Assembly: GCA_029959085.1 (NCBI GenBank)
Contig: JARWIR010000035.1
Span: forward strand, 6,492,501-6,556,500
Source: Nemophila menziesii
Lineage: Eukaryota > Streptophyta > Magnoliopsida > Boraginales > Hydrophyllaceae
Direction of reading: 5' to 3'
DNA: 64,000 nt
The notes under the pieces are model-generated. The model saw only the letters and a program-made list of their open reading frames with translations, did no database searches and was not told where the DNA came from. Positions 22,303 through 36,844 of this stretch are shown here, in pieces (positions within the stretch are counted from its first letter, which is position 1; the number at the start of each line of letters is the position of its first letter). The position numbers were made by a program, and so were the translations under genes.

Positions 22303-22876
22303 GACTTCCATGTCTCCGATATATTTGGTTGAACATTCAATGAAGTAATTTTGGTTTCTTAAGTTTATATTTCTTTTCTCTTGAACAAATATCTAAATAT
22401 ATTTATATGACGAATAAACGAGATCATGGGGTTTATATTGTTTCGTGTTTACAATTAATGTTATCCATGTTAAAATTCCCTTTAGCGTGTCAATGCTTAT
22501 AAGCGTACTTCTATTTATATCCAGGAAATAAAAATAGTAAGAAGCCTGTCTTTGTAAAGGTGGAAGAACTGTCAAGGAAGATAACGTGTGTTATTCTTCC
22601 GTTCTTATATTCACATGACATGTTTAAGCTTAAGATATTAGATAGAGACTTAAATAAATATTTATACTTGCAACATTTCATTTACATTCATAGGCCATGT
22701 TTAAGCTTCATCCGATTGGTTTCACTTTAAATGCATAATTGGCTAATTGCATTTAACAAAAATGTAGTTACACATTTTTCCCCTTATTTTCATACCTATA
22801 GACTTATCACACAATGAACGAATGCTTTATGATAACTTATTTATAGTATATTTTATATGTTGGTTATAAAAACAAA

Positions 22877-24499
22877 CTTATAAAAATATTTGTAAAGATT
22901 GATAATTCATGGATTTGTCACAAAAGAATAGGTCATTTGAATTTATATAGTCTAAAGTTGTCACACTATGGTTCAAGGTCTTCCAGAATATCAAGAGAAA
23001 GATTGGAGCATGTGAAGCTTGTGCGCTTGGAAAAAAAAACATCACCATTAATCATTTCCAAAAAGAGTAGCCTGAAAAGCAACTCAAGTACTCGAGCTTG
23101 TTCATGCTGATGTCTGTGGACCGATGAGCAACCACCTCATGGTAACGATCGTTACTTTATTCTTTTCATTCATGGTTTCTCAAGAATGACATGGCTTTAT
23201 TTTATGAAAGGAAAATTATGAATTTTTTACAATATTTAAGTGATTCAAAAAATTTATAAAAAAACAAAGCGGTCCTTTTATAAAAACATTGAGAAGTGAT
23301 AATGATAAGAATATATTGCACGTGAAATTGATAAATTTTGTGAAAAAAAGGTGTTGATAGACAACTTACTACAACATATACTCGGCAACAAAATGGAGTA
23401 TGTGAAAGGACAAATCAAATAGTGGTGGAAATGACAATATTAATGATTCATGGAAAGGATTTGCCAAAAATGTTAGGGTTAAGCCGTTTATAAATCGTTG
23501 TATCTTCTCAATAGATCTTCAACAAAATCACTTTAAAATCAAACGCCGCTTGAAGCTTGGAATGGAATAAAGCCAAAAATGAAACATTTGAGAGTTTTTG
23601 GAAGCATTTTTTATGCTCAATAACCCAAGGTGAAAAGAAAAATCTTGATGAGTCAAGTGAAAATTGTATCCTTGTTGGATATAGTTCAAAGTCAAAAGCA
23701 TATCGACTTTATAATTTGATGAGAATGAGATTGGAAGGAAAAAGATTGAGAGAAAGAAAATCATCTCATTGAAGGACAATCAAGATTCAAGTGATAATGA
23801 TGATTTAACCCTTACCATAACTGATTCTCTAGTGTCCTCAATTAGTCCATCAAGTAACGATACAAGTTTAAGTATGTATTATCAAAACCCATGACCAGAT
23901 TCTAATCCATGAAAAATGAGAAGTTTGAACGACATTTATGCAAGTTACAATTGTTGTATGGTCGAACCAGATTCATTTGAAGAGGCCGTGAAAGAAGAGA
24001 CATGAGAAGAATCCATGGACGAGGAAATACAAATGACTAAGAAAAAAACTTGGGATCTTGTCAAAAAACCAAATGAAAGGGAAATGATTTTTGTAAAGTG
24101 GATCTACAAGATGAAATATAACCCCAGTGGAATTATGAAAAAGACAAAGCAATACTTATTGCCTAGAGTTATTCTCAACAACTGAGAGTATACTACAACG
24201 AAACTTTTGCACATGTTGCATAACTTGACATAATCAAAGCCTTGATTGCGTTTGCGGAACACAAAAATTGAAGTCTTTACCAATTTGATGTTAAATTTGC
24301 ATTTCTTAGTGACAAATTAAATAAGAAGTTTATGTTTAACACCCTCAAGACTATGTTTTTAAGAAAATGAAGAAAAGGTGTACAAGCTAAGCAAAGCATT
24401 GTACGGGACGGAGCAAGCACCAATGGCATGGTCAATGGAGGGTTTATTAAAGGGGCAGGGGAGAATCAAACCTTCCCTGAATCAGTAAATTTCATAATA
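22877..24499 (+). pseudogene. Ty1/copia pol remnant, unit 2
   Basis: Same remnant with the same domain order as in unit 1. In unit 2 the integrase start reads with the canonical DVCGPM-like motif near 23110, where unit 1 is altered (TATATTGA for TCTGTGGA). The stretch missing from unit 1 at ~2684 is present near 23818-23840. A one-base difference in an A-run at ~23738 shifts the frame relative to unit 3. Confidence 0.9.
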
Positions 24500-24594
24500 T
24501 CATTCACAAAATAAGAAACAACGAGTTAATAGTAAACAAAATTATCTTCTTATTTTTAAATATATTATCTAATCCTTTCTATACACAATATTAT

Positions 24595-25435
<841 letters not shown>

Positions 25436-26140
25436 CTGAGGTTGGTACTTAACTACAGCCAGTCCTTGAAACGGAGAAACCGTAGTACTCTCAATACCAC
25501 CAATATGTTTAAGTTAAGGTTTTACAGAGCTAGAAAAAGATGCACATATTTTACCCATCTAAGCACTTGAAAGAAACAAAACTTTAGTCCCCCTTTGTTT
25601 TTATGCCATCACAGGATCTTGTATCAAACAAATAATAGGGCTTATAACTTGATAAGCCAACCCCAAGTTTAATACACCATCCATTTTTTCATGAAAAACT
25701 CTTCTCGGCTTGATTTTCACCTACTTCCTAACAAAATAAATTAATAAATATTTCAATAACCCAAAAATTGTTACTTTTTAATTCCTAATTCATCTTTGTC
25801 AAACATGTCATACTTAATAAACTCAATAATATTTTAACATTCTCGATTACTTAGCCAAATCCATACTGCCTTAGAAAATCCTAGAACCGATAAATCTTTT
25901 TAAATCCAATTAGAATATGCTAGCAAGGAGAAAAAGTATCATGATAAAGTGAATTACTATGTTTTTTATGAGAAAAAAATGCTGAAATATGGAAATAAAC
26001 GTGCATGTTGTGGGGGTGATATCATTGAATTAGAGTCGGGAGTAGTTGTTGAGTCGATTAGTTCCATCGACTACTGCCACGATAATTTGAGTTATATTCA
26101 TTTTTGAATCCCGTTTATTTAGTATACATGGGTCTTATAA

Positions 26141-26422
26141 CTCGGCCATGATCATAAAGTTGTTAGTAAAAAACTGGAAAGTTTGGACTGGGAGGGTGAT
26201 AAGGAGCTTAAGCTAAGAGTGCTTTTGCTGGGAGAGTTCACCAACAGTGTCAGAATCCTTGGTTTGAACAAGTTTAAGAAAGAATGGATAAAAGGTCCAG
26301 AGATGATATTCCCTGGAAGTAACCCACATCTTCTCATTATAAAAGGCAAACTATATGTTGTTGGTGGATTATGTACAAATTGCAAAGAGCTAGATAATAT
26401 TATTTTCAATCCCTATTTGTAA
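26141..26422 (+). pseudogene. Kelch-repeat-like gene fragment, unit 2
   Basis: Same frame and same KLYVVGG blade as unit 1, with only silent or third-position changes visible at places (GAATTC to GAGTTC near 26236, ATC to ATA near 26308). The protein is unchanged over most of its length. Confidence 0.4.
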
Positions 26423-26744
26423 ATTCTGTAACCTAGTAAGTGAAGACAGAGACCATCTCTTCTGGGAGTGCTTATTCACCAAACGTATCTGGTTTAGATG
26501 CTTAAACACGAAGGGTGTGCAATCAAAAATTACGTCTTGGAGCTTGTTAATGGAGTGGTTTTCCAAGGTTCACAACTGCAAATCCACTTCTGATAATATT
26601 CTGAAAATTCTTCTATCGATTGCATCATATACTATATGGATTGAGCGAAATAATAGAGTATTCAACAAAGTGTATAAGTCAGAGGAAGAGATTTCCGAGT
26701 GTTTTTTCAATGGCATTTCGAGAGAATCTTGCAAGATTTACTAA
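26418..26744 (+). pseudogene. LINE zf-RVT tail, unit 2
   Basis: Same domain. The first Cys-x2-Cys reads CKFC here (GAA to AAA at 26421). One later motif residue differs (ECLF for ECSF near 26470). The zinc ligands themselves are kept. Confidence 0.8.
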
Positions 26745-27192
26745 GATGAAAGAGAAAACGCATGTGGTTTTGGCTAGGGTTCGATGGAGCAGGTGAAGAG
26801 GCTTTCAACGTACTTGTTTGTACATTGAGAGTTTCCTTAGATTTTTTTGTTTTATTATGTTGGTAAAGTGTTTGGGCTGATCTAGTTGATTAGCCAATAT
26901 GTCTTATTATGTAATAGCACAATAGGACCATATATTATGATAAGTTTGATGTTATAAAAAAATTGCTACTAGCCTAGTAAAAAAAATTTAAAAAAATAAA
27001 AATGAAAATAAAACTTAGAAAACTCTTCCCAATGATCCTGTATTTTTTGGTAGACTACTACATGACCGTTTTGAACTTTGGAGAGTTGTAACTGGGACCT
27101 TGAAATTGATGGATTCATCCTCACTGAAATTTGATGTGGAATGTTAACAATAACTGTTTTTAGCCTTACAAACCAGAAGAAGAAGCTCCCAA

Positions 27193-27869
27193 GTGGAGCA
27201 TTATACCGATATAAGTTTTAAAGATGGGCACACCATGATATATAACTTGATTGAGAGACCAACTGTTGTGTCAGGAAATTTGACGATTTGCATTTTATCT
27301 TACATGTTACACCCAATAAATTTGAGAAAAGAATTACGTACTACATTTTATTTTGATATAGCTGAAGACTTGCTGTTACCACGAGGCCTTTTTTTTTATT
27401 TTTTTTTGTCAAAACCACCCGGCCTGACACTACATTGGAACCTTTTTTGTTGATGATAGAGGAAAGAATTTTTTTGTTTGTTTTGGACGGTACATGTACT
27501 AAATACTTGTGGTCCAGAAAGTATATTACAGTCTTCATAGCACTGTGTTCACCCTCAAAACAACTACTAAAGGAGGGCCAAGTGTTAAAGTGGAAAAATA
27601 TATCTTCTCTCATTACAGATACTTCGGAACACCGCCTCCAAGCTTGCATTACATATATGTTCTCTCTATCCATTGTTTACTTTACTTTTTTGCATACTAA
27701 AAATAATAACTCCAAGTTTGAACCACCATCCTGCCACCACGAACCTTACTTAGACCACCACCATCCCAAGTTTGAAGCACCATCACCACCACCATTTAAG
27801 GCTCAAATTAGACACCACAAAACCTTAAAACCTCGCTTGACCACCGATCAACCACCACGTCATACCTAG
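27193..27869 (+). other. CAC/CCA-rich region, unit 2
   Basis: Same region. The 32 bp missing in unit 1 is present here, but an extra T in the T-run near 27391 shifts the frame, giving two overlapping open frames (27193-27453 and 27435-27869) in place of one. Confidence 0.3.
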
Positions 27870-27968
27870 TCACCAATTACACCACCACGCCCCCAACACC
27901 ATTGAAGCTCACGAGCCACCATTCTGGACTTGAGATGTTTCTGGTGGAAAGGGTTCGTGCTGTGTGTG

Positions 27969-28860
27969 TTTTAGATTTAAGGATTATATGAGATATGATG
28001 AAAAATATAAAAATATTTGTTGTATGAAAAATTTAGATTTTATTCAATTCGAATGGACCTTTTTAATTAGAACAAATAAGATTCAGTATCTCTTGGGGTC
28101 TTAGGTCTTAAGTAAAGCTCTTTAAAACTCTTCGAAATTCAATTCTCTTTTTTATTTTTGGAAAGAATATTTTTTTTTTCTAAATAAAAAATTAATAATA
28201 AATCATTTTTAATAAAATAATGTAAATCTGTCTAAAACATTGCTGAAGATGGGCAATGAAGATTGGTGAGAACCTTTCTAAGTACGAAGGTGCACGACCA
28301 AGTTCTGACGAATGGTCATAGAAAGGCATTTATCGAGCAAGATCTATCATTTTGTCCTCTTTGGAACTTTCTCTTCCATCTAATCTAGACTAAAACCCTC
28401 TGGGCAAAGACAGACAGTTAGTATATCAGTCTAGACAGACTGGTGGCACTAATATGAAATCGATAGCAGGGTGGTAAGGAAAAAACCTTTTTAAACCAAG
28501 CTCCTTTACGCTCTTCTTGGACTAATGACTCAATCCGTCATTCTCAAACCTGAATAAGGATCCTAGAAATACTCATTATTTATTTTATTCTTTTTGGGTA
28601 TCGTCTAAACGTCAGCTCAAAGCCTTTTTTTTGTTATAGGGGAGGCCTAAAGGCCGGGAAGTCAACACTTCCTAAAAAAATTATTAGTTACATAAACAGA
28701 CTCTCGGAATAACCCACCCATAACGATCTCATGTTAACGATCTCCACAGACCATTCAGTGGGTCTCTATAAAGAATTGGACACTCGACTCTTTTCGCATT
28801 ATTTGCACCAAATTTAGCTATACAAGACTTTTTCGAACATTGATGAAATACATATATATT
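27969..28860. repeat. Dispersed direct repeat X, unit 2
   Basis: Same as X in unit 1, except for a private loss of about 52 bp at ~28280. The TATA-like box is at ~28765. Confidence 0.45.
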
Positions 28861-29021
28861 TTCACACCATTCACAACACATGAATCATATCCATGATTTG
28901 TACCATGAGATATTCTTGCAAAGGACACCATCTCGGATGTAACTAATGTATTACAAGCATTGTGCATTTCATGAATCTATAAGAAATAATAAGAATTATA
29001 ACTTTAAAAATAAATGTGTAT

Positions 29022-29242
29022 TATTCCAGAAAAAGAAAGTTTCCAAAAAAAGAAACTTTCTCAAAAGGGATACTGTCCAAAAAGGAAAGTTTCCAAAAAA
29101 GGAATCTTTCCTAAATGGATCCTTTCATAAAAATGAAACTTTCCCAAAAGAGAAACTATCCAAAAAAGCAAGTTTACAATAAAAAAAACTTTCCTAAATG
29201 GGATCCTTTCCGCAAAAAGAAAGATTCCAAAAAAGAGAAGTT
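29022..29242. repeat. GAAAGTTTCC cluster, unit 2
   Basis: Same cluster with a few substitutions (for example CCAGAAAAAG at ~29028, and GCAAAAAGAAAGATTCC near 29212). Confidence 0.6.
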
Positions 29243-29267
29243 CTCAAGGAGTGTACATGTTAAATAC

Positions 29268-31958
29268 CTTTTCTAAAAACCATTCCTTAAACGTTTGTCG
29301 ATGCATCTTCTATATAGCTTTAGCCGTGCCCGATAGCGTGGATTTCTGTTCAATACATTTTAAGAAAAGAATAAAACACAATGTACAAATAAATTAATAA
29401 AAAAAATTAGTGTTACTTACGTCATATATGGTTCGATCTCGTCGCAATTATGTAGAATATACCAGTTGATTTGCTCCTTCTCTCTATATGGTATATGACC
29501 AAACTCTTTCTTACCAATTGGAGTACACTGACTCTTAAAAACGGATAACTCTTTCGGTTTGGGTAGTGCCTCGTTGTATCTATCTAGATCACTGAACTTT
29601 ATTTTTTCTTCTCGAAGATACCGTGATATTAATGTCAACGTCTCTTCCACCACATAACCCTTTTGTGATTGAAGCCTCTGGCCTAGCTGGGTTTCGAATA
29701 TACTCTTTTAACTTTTTCAAATACCTTTTAAATGGATACATCCACTGTATTTGAACTGGGCCACCCCTAATAATGCTTCATCGTATAAGTGTATCACCAA
29801 GTGGATCATTATATAAAAAAAAAAGCGGGAGGTAAATTTATTTCTAGTTTGCACATCACTTCAACCACTACCACCTTACCAATTTCCAACTCTTTCTTAC
29901 TCCTATTCTTGTTACAAACGACTCTAAACACGTTAGCTAACGCGATAACTGCATTGCTAATAGATTTATCTTCAATAAGCCCGGGGATACTAGCCACAAA
30001 ACGATACTGTATCCTCACGTGACAGTCATGTGATTTCATTCCAATAATCTTTTTCGTATAACTTTGAACATTGTTCCTCAAACTAGAGGCAAAACCATTG
30101 GGAAACTTTTATGCCATCAACCAATCGATAAATACCTTCCGCTTATCTGTTGACAACGTAAACTTTCCTCGCTTGAGTATCGCTTTACCTCCTCTTGATG
30201 TCAACCACAATTCTTTCCTGATGCCCATATCTTGAAGATCCATTCTCACCTTCGCGTTACCTCTGTTTCTTTACCCATCAAGTCCTACATCTGTACAGAG
30301 CAAACTGTCACACACATCCGTCTCGCAATGCATAACCTCGATGTTATGTTTAACAAAGTTTTCGACCAATAAGGTAAGCGATAAAAAATACTCTTTTTCT
30401 TCCAATTGAACTCACGAGGACTTGATTTCTTCGTCGCCTTCCCCCCAAAGTCCTTGTGTTCACCGGGAAACACAATGGGCAAACCATCTAACTGTGTCTG
30501 AATAACGTCCAGACTATGTTTTCTAGAGAGGGACCTAAAATCGCTACTCGAGTACAAAACTTTTTCTTTTATATATCGATGTCTGAGAGGTAACCAACGT
30601 CTATGATCAAAATAAACCACCCCTTTCTTCACCTTCTTCGGAGGAGTATAATCCATGCATTCTGGGCAAGCTAAGTAAACTTGACCCTGCCACCCTGACG
30701 TGTATGACCGAGCGTGGTAATCATTGGTCGTGGAAAACAAACAAACCTTCATCGTAAACTTATGCTTCGTATGAGCATCATACATGAGGATCCCTGTTTC
30801 CCACAACATTTCCAACTCATCTATGACAAGGTGGAGATAGACATCCATGTCCCTACCGGGTGAACGAGGACCCGGAATCAACAAACAAAGCTGAAATATG
30901 GTTTCCTTCATGCATACCCACGGTGGAAAGTTCTAGACGGTCAATATAACTAGCCACATACTGTATGAGTTTTTCTGCATAGAAATTGGACGAAAACCAT
31001 CAATACCCAGACCCAGAAATACATTCTGAGGTTCACTAACAAACTCAGGATGTAACTCTATGAATCTTTTCCACCTATCACCATCAACAGGATGGCGTAA
31101 CACATATGGATTGGTACTATTTCCGTTATGGTGCCTGATCATGTCTTCAGCGGTGTGCTTCGAAACGTATAGTCGCTGCAACCTCGGGGCAATCGGAAAA
31201 TAGCGAAGCTTTTTATGGGGTACTTTCTTACCCTTCTTCGGATCCCATCTAGACTCACTGCATACTGGACACTTGTCGAGGAATTCATTCTCCTTGTAAA
31301 AAAGGGCACAATAATTCAAGCAAACATCAATAGTAGTGTAACCATACTCATACTTTTCAACTTCTTGTTGCATTTCTCGTAAGACTCGGGCAAATTGCGA
31401 GGTTTGGACAAAACACGACCAACCAATTCCAAGAGCTTGGTGAAAGATGTGTTAGTCCACTTGTTCTTTACCTTTATGTGCATAAGCTTGACAATGAAGT
31501 TCAAGGAATTCATCACTATAGATCCAGGATATAATTCGGTCTCCAATTCCTCGAACAAAGCTTTGAAACTACCACAGCTTGTTTGATGTGCGTCTCTCAT
31601 CTCGGTATCACCCGAATGACCACGAACATCGCAATTGGGTCTCAAATATCATACACATTAAAAATTTCATTTTTTAAATTTGGCACGGTTTCTTTGGGAA
31701 TTACTAATTTCTCACCGTGTTTTGTCCAAATCTCATAAATGGACAAAATCCCGTGTTGTAGAAGGTGACCCCTAACCATTTGGGTTTGATATTGATGATT
31801 ATTCGAACATTTAATACATGGGAAAAACATCTGATCCAACCATTAAAACCATCTTGATTTTCAATGAAAGTGATAAAATCTGTTACACAAAAAATATATT
31901 CTTCCGTAACAATATCAGTCGCTTTGATCCAACTCTTATCAAGATCACCCGAAGCCAT
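29268..31958 (-). pseudogene. CACTA I TNP2 transposase pseudogene, unit 2
   Basis: Same gene and same main frameshifts as unit 1, with the C-terminal intron and exon preserved (exon 29268-29345). The transposase-associated domain keeps the HGEKLVIPKE reading, where unit 1 has a stop (TTACTAATT here, TTACTTATT at ~10563 in unit 1). A few substitutions are private (for example Q to H in the HTKHKF stretch near 30760). Confidence 0.92.
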
Positions 31959-32667
31959 ATTTTAATAACAATTTGATATAACTAAGCAACTACATTAATA
32001 TTAAAAAAAATTATTACATCTCAATTAATAAATAAATAAAAATTACAACCCAAATGAATAAAAGATTTAAAACTATAAACCTCTGAATGAATAAAAATTA
32101 CAAACAAAAAAATAGATAAACAATTTTATATAACTAATTAAACAAATACAACTCTGTAAGAAAAAATATAAATAATGAACATATGCATGATTTACAACAT
32201 AATTAATCAAAAATAAAATCATAAAATAAGTATTTATTAAACTAATCAAATCTTATAGAATGTAATCACATATTTATTAACAATTATAATCAAAAAATCA
32301 AATTTTAAAACTTTGTATTTTATTGAAAATACCTTGAATTGGATGAGAAGATTTAAAATTGACCATGCCCCACCTTGAATATGGACCTGGTAATGGTGTA
32401 ACAATTATATATTAACCTAATCAATTATTAAATCATGTAATTCACCATTATATTCAACAAAATCAAAATTTAAAAAGTTTGAATTTATTGGAAAATGCAT
32501 TGAATTCGTTGGAGAAAATGAAGTTTAACCTTGTCTGAGAGTAACAAATACTAAAAATTTAGGCAAATAAGAGTTAGGGTTTTGAGAGAAAGTGGGAGAA
32601 AAAAAATATTGGCGTGTTATTTTGGTTTGAAAAACCTTCTATCTTTTTAATTTACGTTTTTTATTAG

Positions 32668-33030
32668 ACAACAAATTTCGTCGCTAGTTACTTAAAAATC
32701 TGTCGTGAGAAACGGGTACTGTGACGACATCCATCGTCGCTAGAATCAAAGGAATTTAGCGATGATTTATTTGAGAAAAAAATCAAAAAGAAATGACGAT
32801 ATTACGACGCAATAAGTATTCTTTACTAACGAAATGATGTCGGCGCTAAAAAGGAAGATTAACAGTGACGAAATTTTAATTTTTTTACAATGAAATCACA
32901 GCATCGCTAACAAGAAAGATTATTTCCGACGAATTTCTTCGCCGTTAACCATTTATCGTAGCTAATAGTGTTATCTGGCGACGAAAGGTTGCCGCTAAAT
33001 TTGTCGTCCCTAAAGAGCATATCTGTAGTA
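32668..33030 (-). mobile_element. CACTA I 5' terminal region, unit 2
   Basis: Same array of GCGACGA motifs and the same TACTACAG end on the minus strand. A short loss near 32985 (GCGACGAAAGGTTGCCGC) removes part of one module. Confidence 0.75.
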
Positions 33031-34638
33031 ATGTAACTTTATTGAATAAAAAACTTTATTCTAAATTTAAAAACTATTATCAATTCAAATGAACCATTTT
33101 TTTATTATATTCAAATTAAATGTGTGCATAATTTATGTTAATGAAACATATGTTAATGAAACATATGTCAAAATTTTATATTAATAAAATATTTAAATAT
33201 GTTTGGTAATATTTTCGGAACCTTTATTATCTGAGATGGATATTTTTCATTATTTTACTAAAATTAAAGAGGTGAACTAATGAGTTATATAATTAATCAA
33301 AAAACTAAAGCTATAAAATATTAAATGTTTTTTCACAAAAAAGAAACTCGAAATTATGGATAGAAATTAATCAACTTAAAAGGTCAAATATTAAATGTTT
33401 TTTCAAACTCGAAATCATAGATAGAAATTAATCAACTTAAAAGGTCAATATATTAGTGCTCGTGTGTGTGTCTGTTTAGATTTAAAGATTAAATGAGACA
33501 TGATGGGAATTATAAAAATATTTGTTGTATGAAATTTTTTGATTTTATTCAATTCGAATTAAAGTAGAAGACATAAGATTTAGTATTTTTCGCGGTCTTA
33601 AGTAGAGTTCTTCAAAACTCTTTGAATTCAATTCTTTTTTTATTTTTCGACAAGAATGTTTTTTTTTCTAATTAAAAAATTAATAATAATTCATTTTTTT
33701 ATAAAATAATGTAAATATGTCTAAGAAATTCTATTGGCTATCGTCTAAATTCAAGATTTCCTGAAACAATTACCCATATAACGATCTCGTGTTAACAATC
33801 TCCACAGACCATTCGGTGGTCTCTATAAGGAATTGGACCCTCGACTTTTTCCACATTATTTGCACCAAATTTAGTTATCTAAGCCTTTTTAGAACATTGA
33901 TGAAATACATATATTTTGACAATAGTCAAACTCTCAAAGTCTTTACCGACTAACTTTATTAATTTTTTATTTATTTTAAATTTAAAAACTATTAACATTT
34001 CAAATGAACCTTTTCCATTATTATATGCAAATGAAATGTATACATAATTTATGTCAATGAAAGTAAGTCTAAATTTTATATTAATAAAATATATAAATAC
34101 GTTTGGTAATATTAAATTTGGGAACCTTTATTATTTGAGATGAATATTTTTCATTATTTTACTAAAATTAAAGAGGTGAGCTAATAAGTTATATAATAAA
34201 TCAAAAAATTAAAGCTATAAATATCAAATGTTTTTCCACAACAAAGAAACACCAACTTCTCAATAGAAATTAATCAACTTAAATCAAAATTGAATAGATT
34301 GTTTTTTTATGTGATGGTGTGTCACCTTTCTCATTTAATTTCTTATTATTACGATAGAACTCTAGGTGAGAAGAGCTGACTTTTTTATCCTATGACCTAT
34401 TAGGGTTATCTAATTTTACTTTCATTTTCATTCGATATATTTATTTCTTTCTTTCTCGAGAAATAATATTTATGGCATTTGACTTTTCCTTAATTATGCT
34501 AACTTTGAAATAAAAGAAAATATCTTTTTCCAAAGTGACGGTAAGAACCACAACCTCTCCATCATATTGAAGCTCAATCTTATAAGTCTTAAGAAATCAA
34601 TTTCAAAAAAAAACCACACACACTAACATACATTGAAC

Positions 34639-35549
34639 TAGGGCTGCACAAACAAAACCCAAAACCCGCAAACCCACCAACCCGACCCTAAATAACCCGA
34701 AACCTACCACCCGCCCACCCATTAGATTTGACTTTTTTTTTGGGTTTTGGTCGGTTGGCAGATTGGGGTCAGCCCATACCGCGGGTATAACACCCTATCC
34801 GAAAAAAGGCCATTCTCTTATTTTTATGTTCAGTCCATCACTTATGTTAACTTATGTTCAGCCCATCCCTTATGTTTAGACCATTTTTTGTCTTGGCCCA
34901 TTACATGAAATACTATATAAAACATATTTTCTCAGAAATAGTCCATTCATTCTTCAAGTCTAACGATTCATTTCACTCTCTCAACTCTCAACCCTCCTCT
35001 CTCTTGATTTTTTCTTACTTTCACTGTTATATCATTTCTCTCATGACCCAATATTTATATAATTCTTATTTTATGGATATGAATCAATATATTAATTTGT
35101 ACCCATATCGTATTTATAGTTTCTTAACTATGAATCTATAACAAATTTATATTATAAAGCTATATTACAAATTTGTATTATAATCTATATCATCTTATTG
35201 ATTAGATTTATATTTTATATCTAATTCTTTTTATATCTTAGATCTAAAATATATATCGGTATATATATTTAAAAAAAATGATTATTTTGAAATATTTAGA
35301 TCTAGTTTTATAGATTTTATTTATACAGATTTTATTTGTACAGATTTTTTTAAGATCTTCGATTTATATATATAAATTTATTGTATTGTGAAATATAATA
35401 TAGATTCGAAATATTATGCTGGTTAGTTTTTTAGATTCGATTATTTGTTTAAATATGTCAGATTTTCGATATATTATATAGATTTGATTTGATTTTGTAA
35501 TATTCATTCTTATTGTGTATCACTAATATGTTTGTAAATATTTTTGCAG
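34639..35549 (+). mobile_element. Candidate hAT 5' end, unit 2
   Basis: Same structure as unit 1, with the more canonical TAGGGCTGCACA start. Confidence 0.35.
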
Positions 35550-35886
35550 GTAATATTTACCCTATCGAAGGTGGCTCTTTATACTGTTTGAATTGAAGAG
35601 TAGACATTCAATGATTGATGGAGTAATTTCATTTTATTTTATGTAGCAGGTGTTGGATTGAGCTAAGAAAGCTTAGGTTTGAATTTGTAGTCTCGGATTT
35701 CGACCAAGGAGACGTGTCTTTTCCGACGATTTCTATTTTGTTTTTCTTCACTTTTCGCTATTTTGAAAATGTTGAAGGCTCAGCTAAGAATGTCGAGTGT
35801 TCAGCTAAGAATCTCCAGGAGTGGTAAAGAAGGTAAATTCGTTTTTTATCACACACAATTATATATGTAATTTTTTTCCGCTCAGC

Positions 35887-35889
<3 letters not shown>

Positions 35890-35941
<52 letters not shown>
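35890..35941. repeat. (TA)26 microsatellite, unit 2
   Basis: A perfect TA run of 52 bp at the position where unit 1 has only 10 bp (14741-14750). Confidence 0.95.
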
Positions 35942-35944
<3 letters not shown>

Positions 35945-35971
35945 GTGTGTGTATGTGAGTGTATTGATGCT

Positions 35972-36532
35972 CAATGGCGAATCCATGAATAAAAATGAGA
36001 ATAGGCTTAAAATAGAAAATAAATTTAAAAACTATAATTTCAATTCGTATCATATAAAAAATAACATGTAACGAAAATATCGTGAATTATAATTAAATAA
36101 AAAAAATATTTAATCTAATATAGCTTTCGTAATCCATTTTTTTATTTTGATATAATTATTTTTCAAGAACAATCAAGTAAGAATAAAAAATGTAAAAGTT
36201 TTTATCCGTGTATTTCTATTTTATATATAAAAGAAATAAATCTATATATGCACATCAATTATTAAATAGTAAAAAATTAAATAAAATAAATAAAAAGTAT
36301 AATTACTATTAAATAAAATGATAGATGATAAAAAAAATTATCAAATTATCCTTAGTTTAATTTTTTTACTATAAATAATTAAAATATATTAAGAATTGAA
36401 ATAAAAACAAAATTAAGAATTGAAAATAACTATTTTTGTATTGATTGTTAAGTTTTTCATAACAAGTTTTGATTAATAATTTTTTTTTCAAATTTGAGGA
36501 GCCCAATATTTGCTATTGTGGCTCTGCCACTG
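35972..36532. mobile_element. Non-autonomous hAT element (561 bp), unit 2
   Basis: Same element with the best-preserved ends (CAATGGCGAATCC and GGCTCTGCCACTG) and perfect TTGATGCT duplications at 35964-35971 and 36533-36540. Confidence 0.8.
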
Positions 36533-36844
36533 TTGATGCTTATGCATGTAATTAGTTTAAAATTTGCATTTGAAAGTAGCAACAAAATGTATAAGTCTAT
36601 AATTCTTTTTAATGGATTTGTTTAGATTGTAGAATTATTTTTATTAACTTCAGAAAAGAAAACAGGAATATAAAAAGACCAGGCTTCTTGTATTGTGTTG
36701 ATTTTCCATGTTTTTATCTTTTTATACAACTTTTTCCGGGAGTAGCGGAGGCAAGAATGTTTATTACCCCAATTTTTTTTAAAGTTAATTGCAAAATAGG
36801 TTTCCATATTATGCAAAAATTACACTATATCTTTATATATTTTT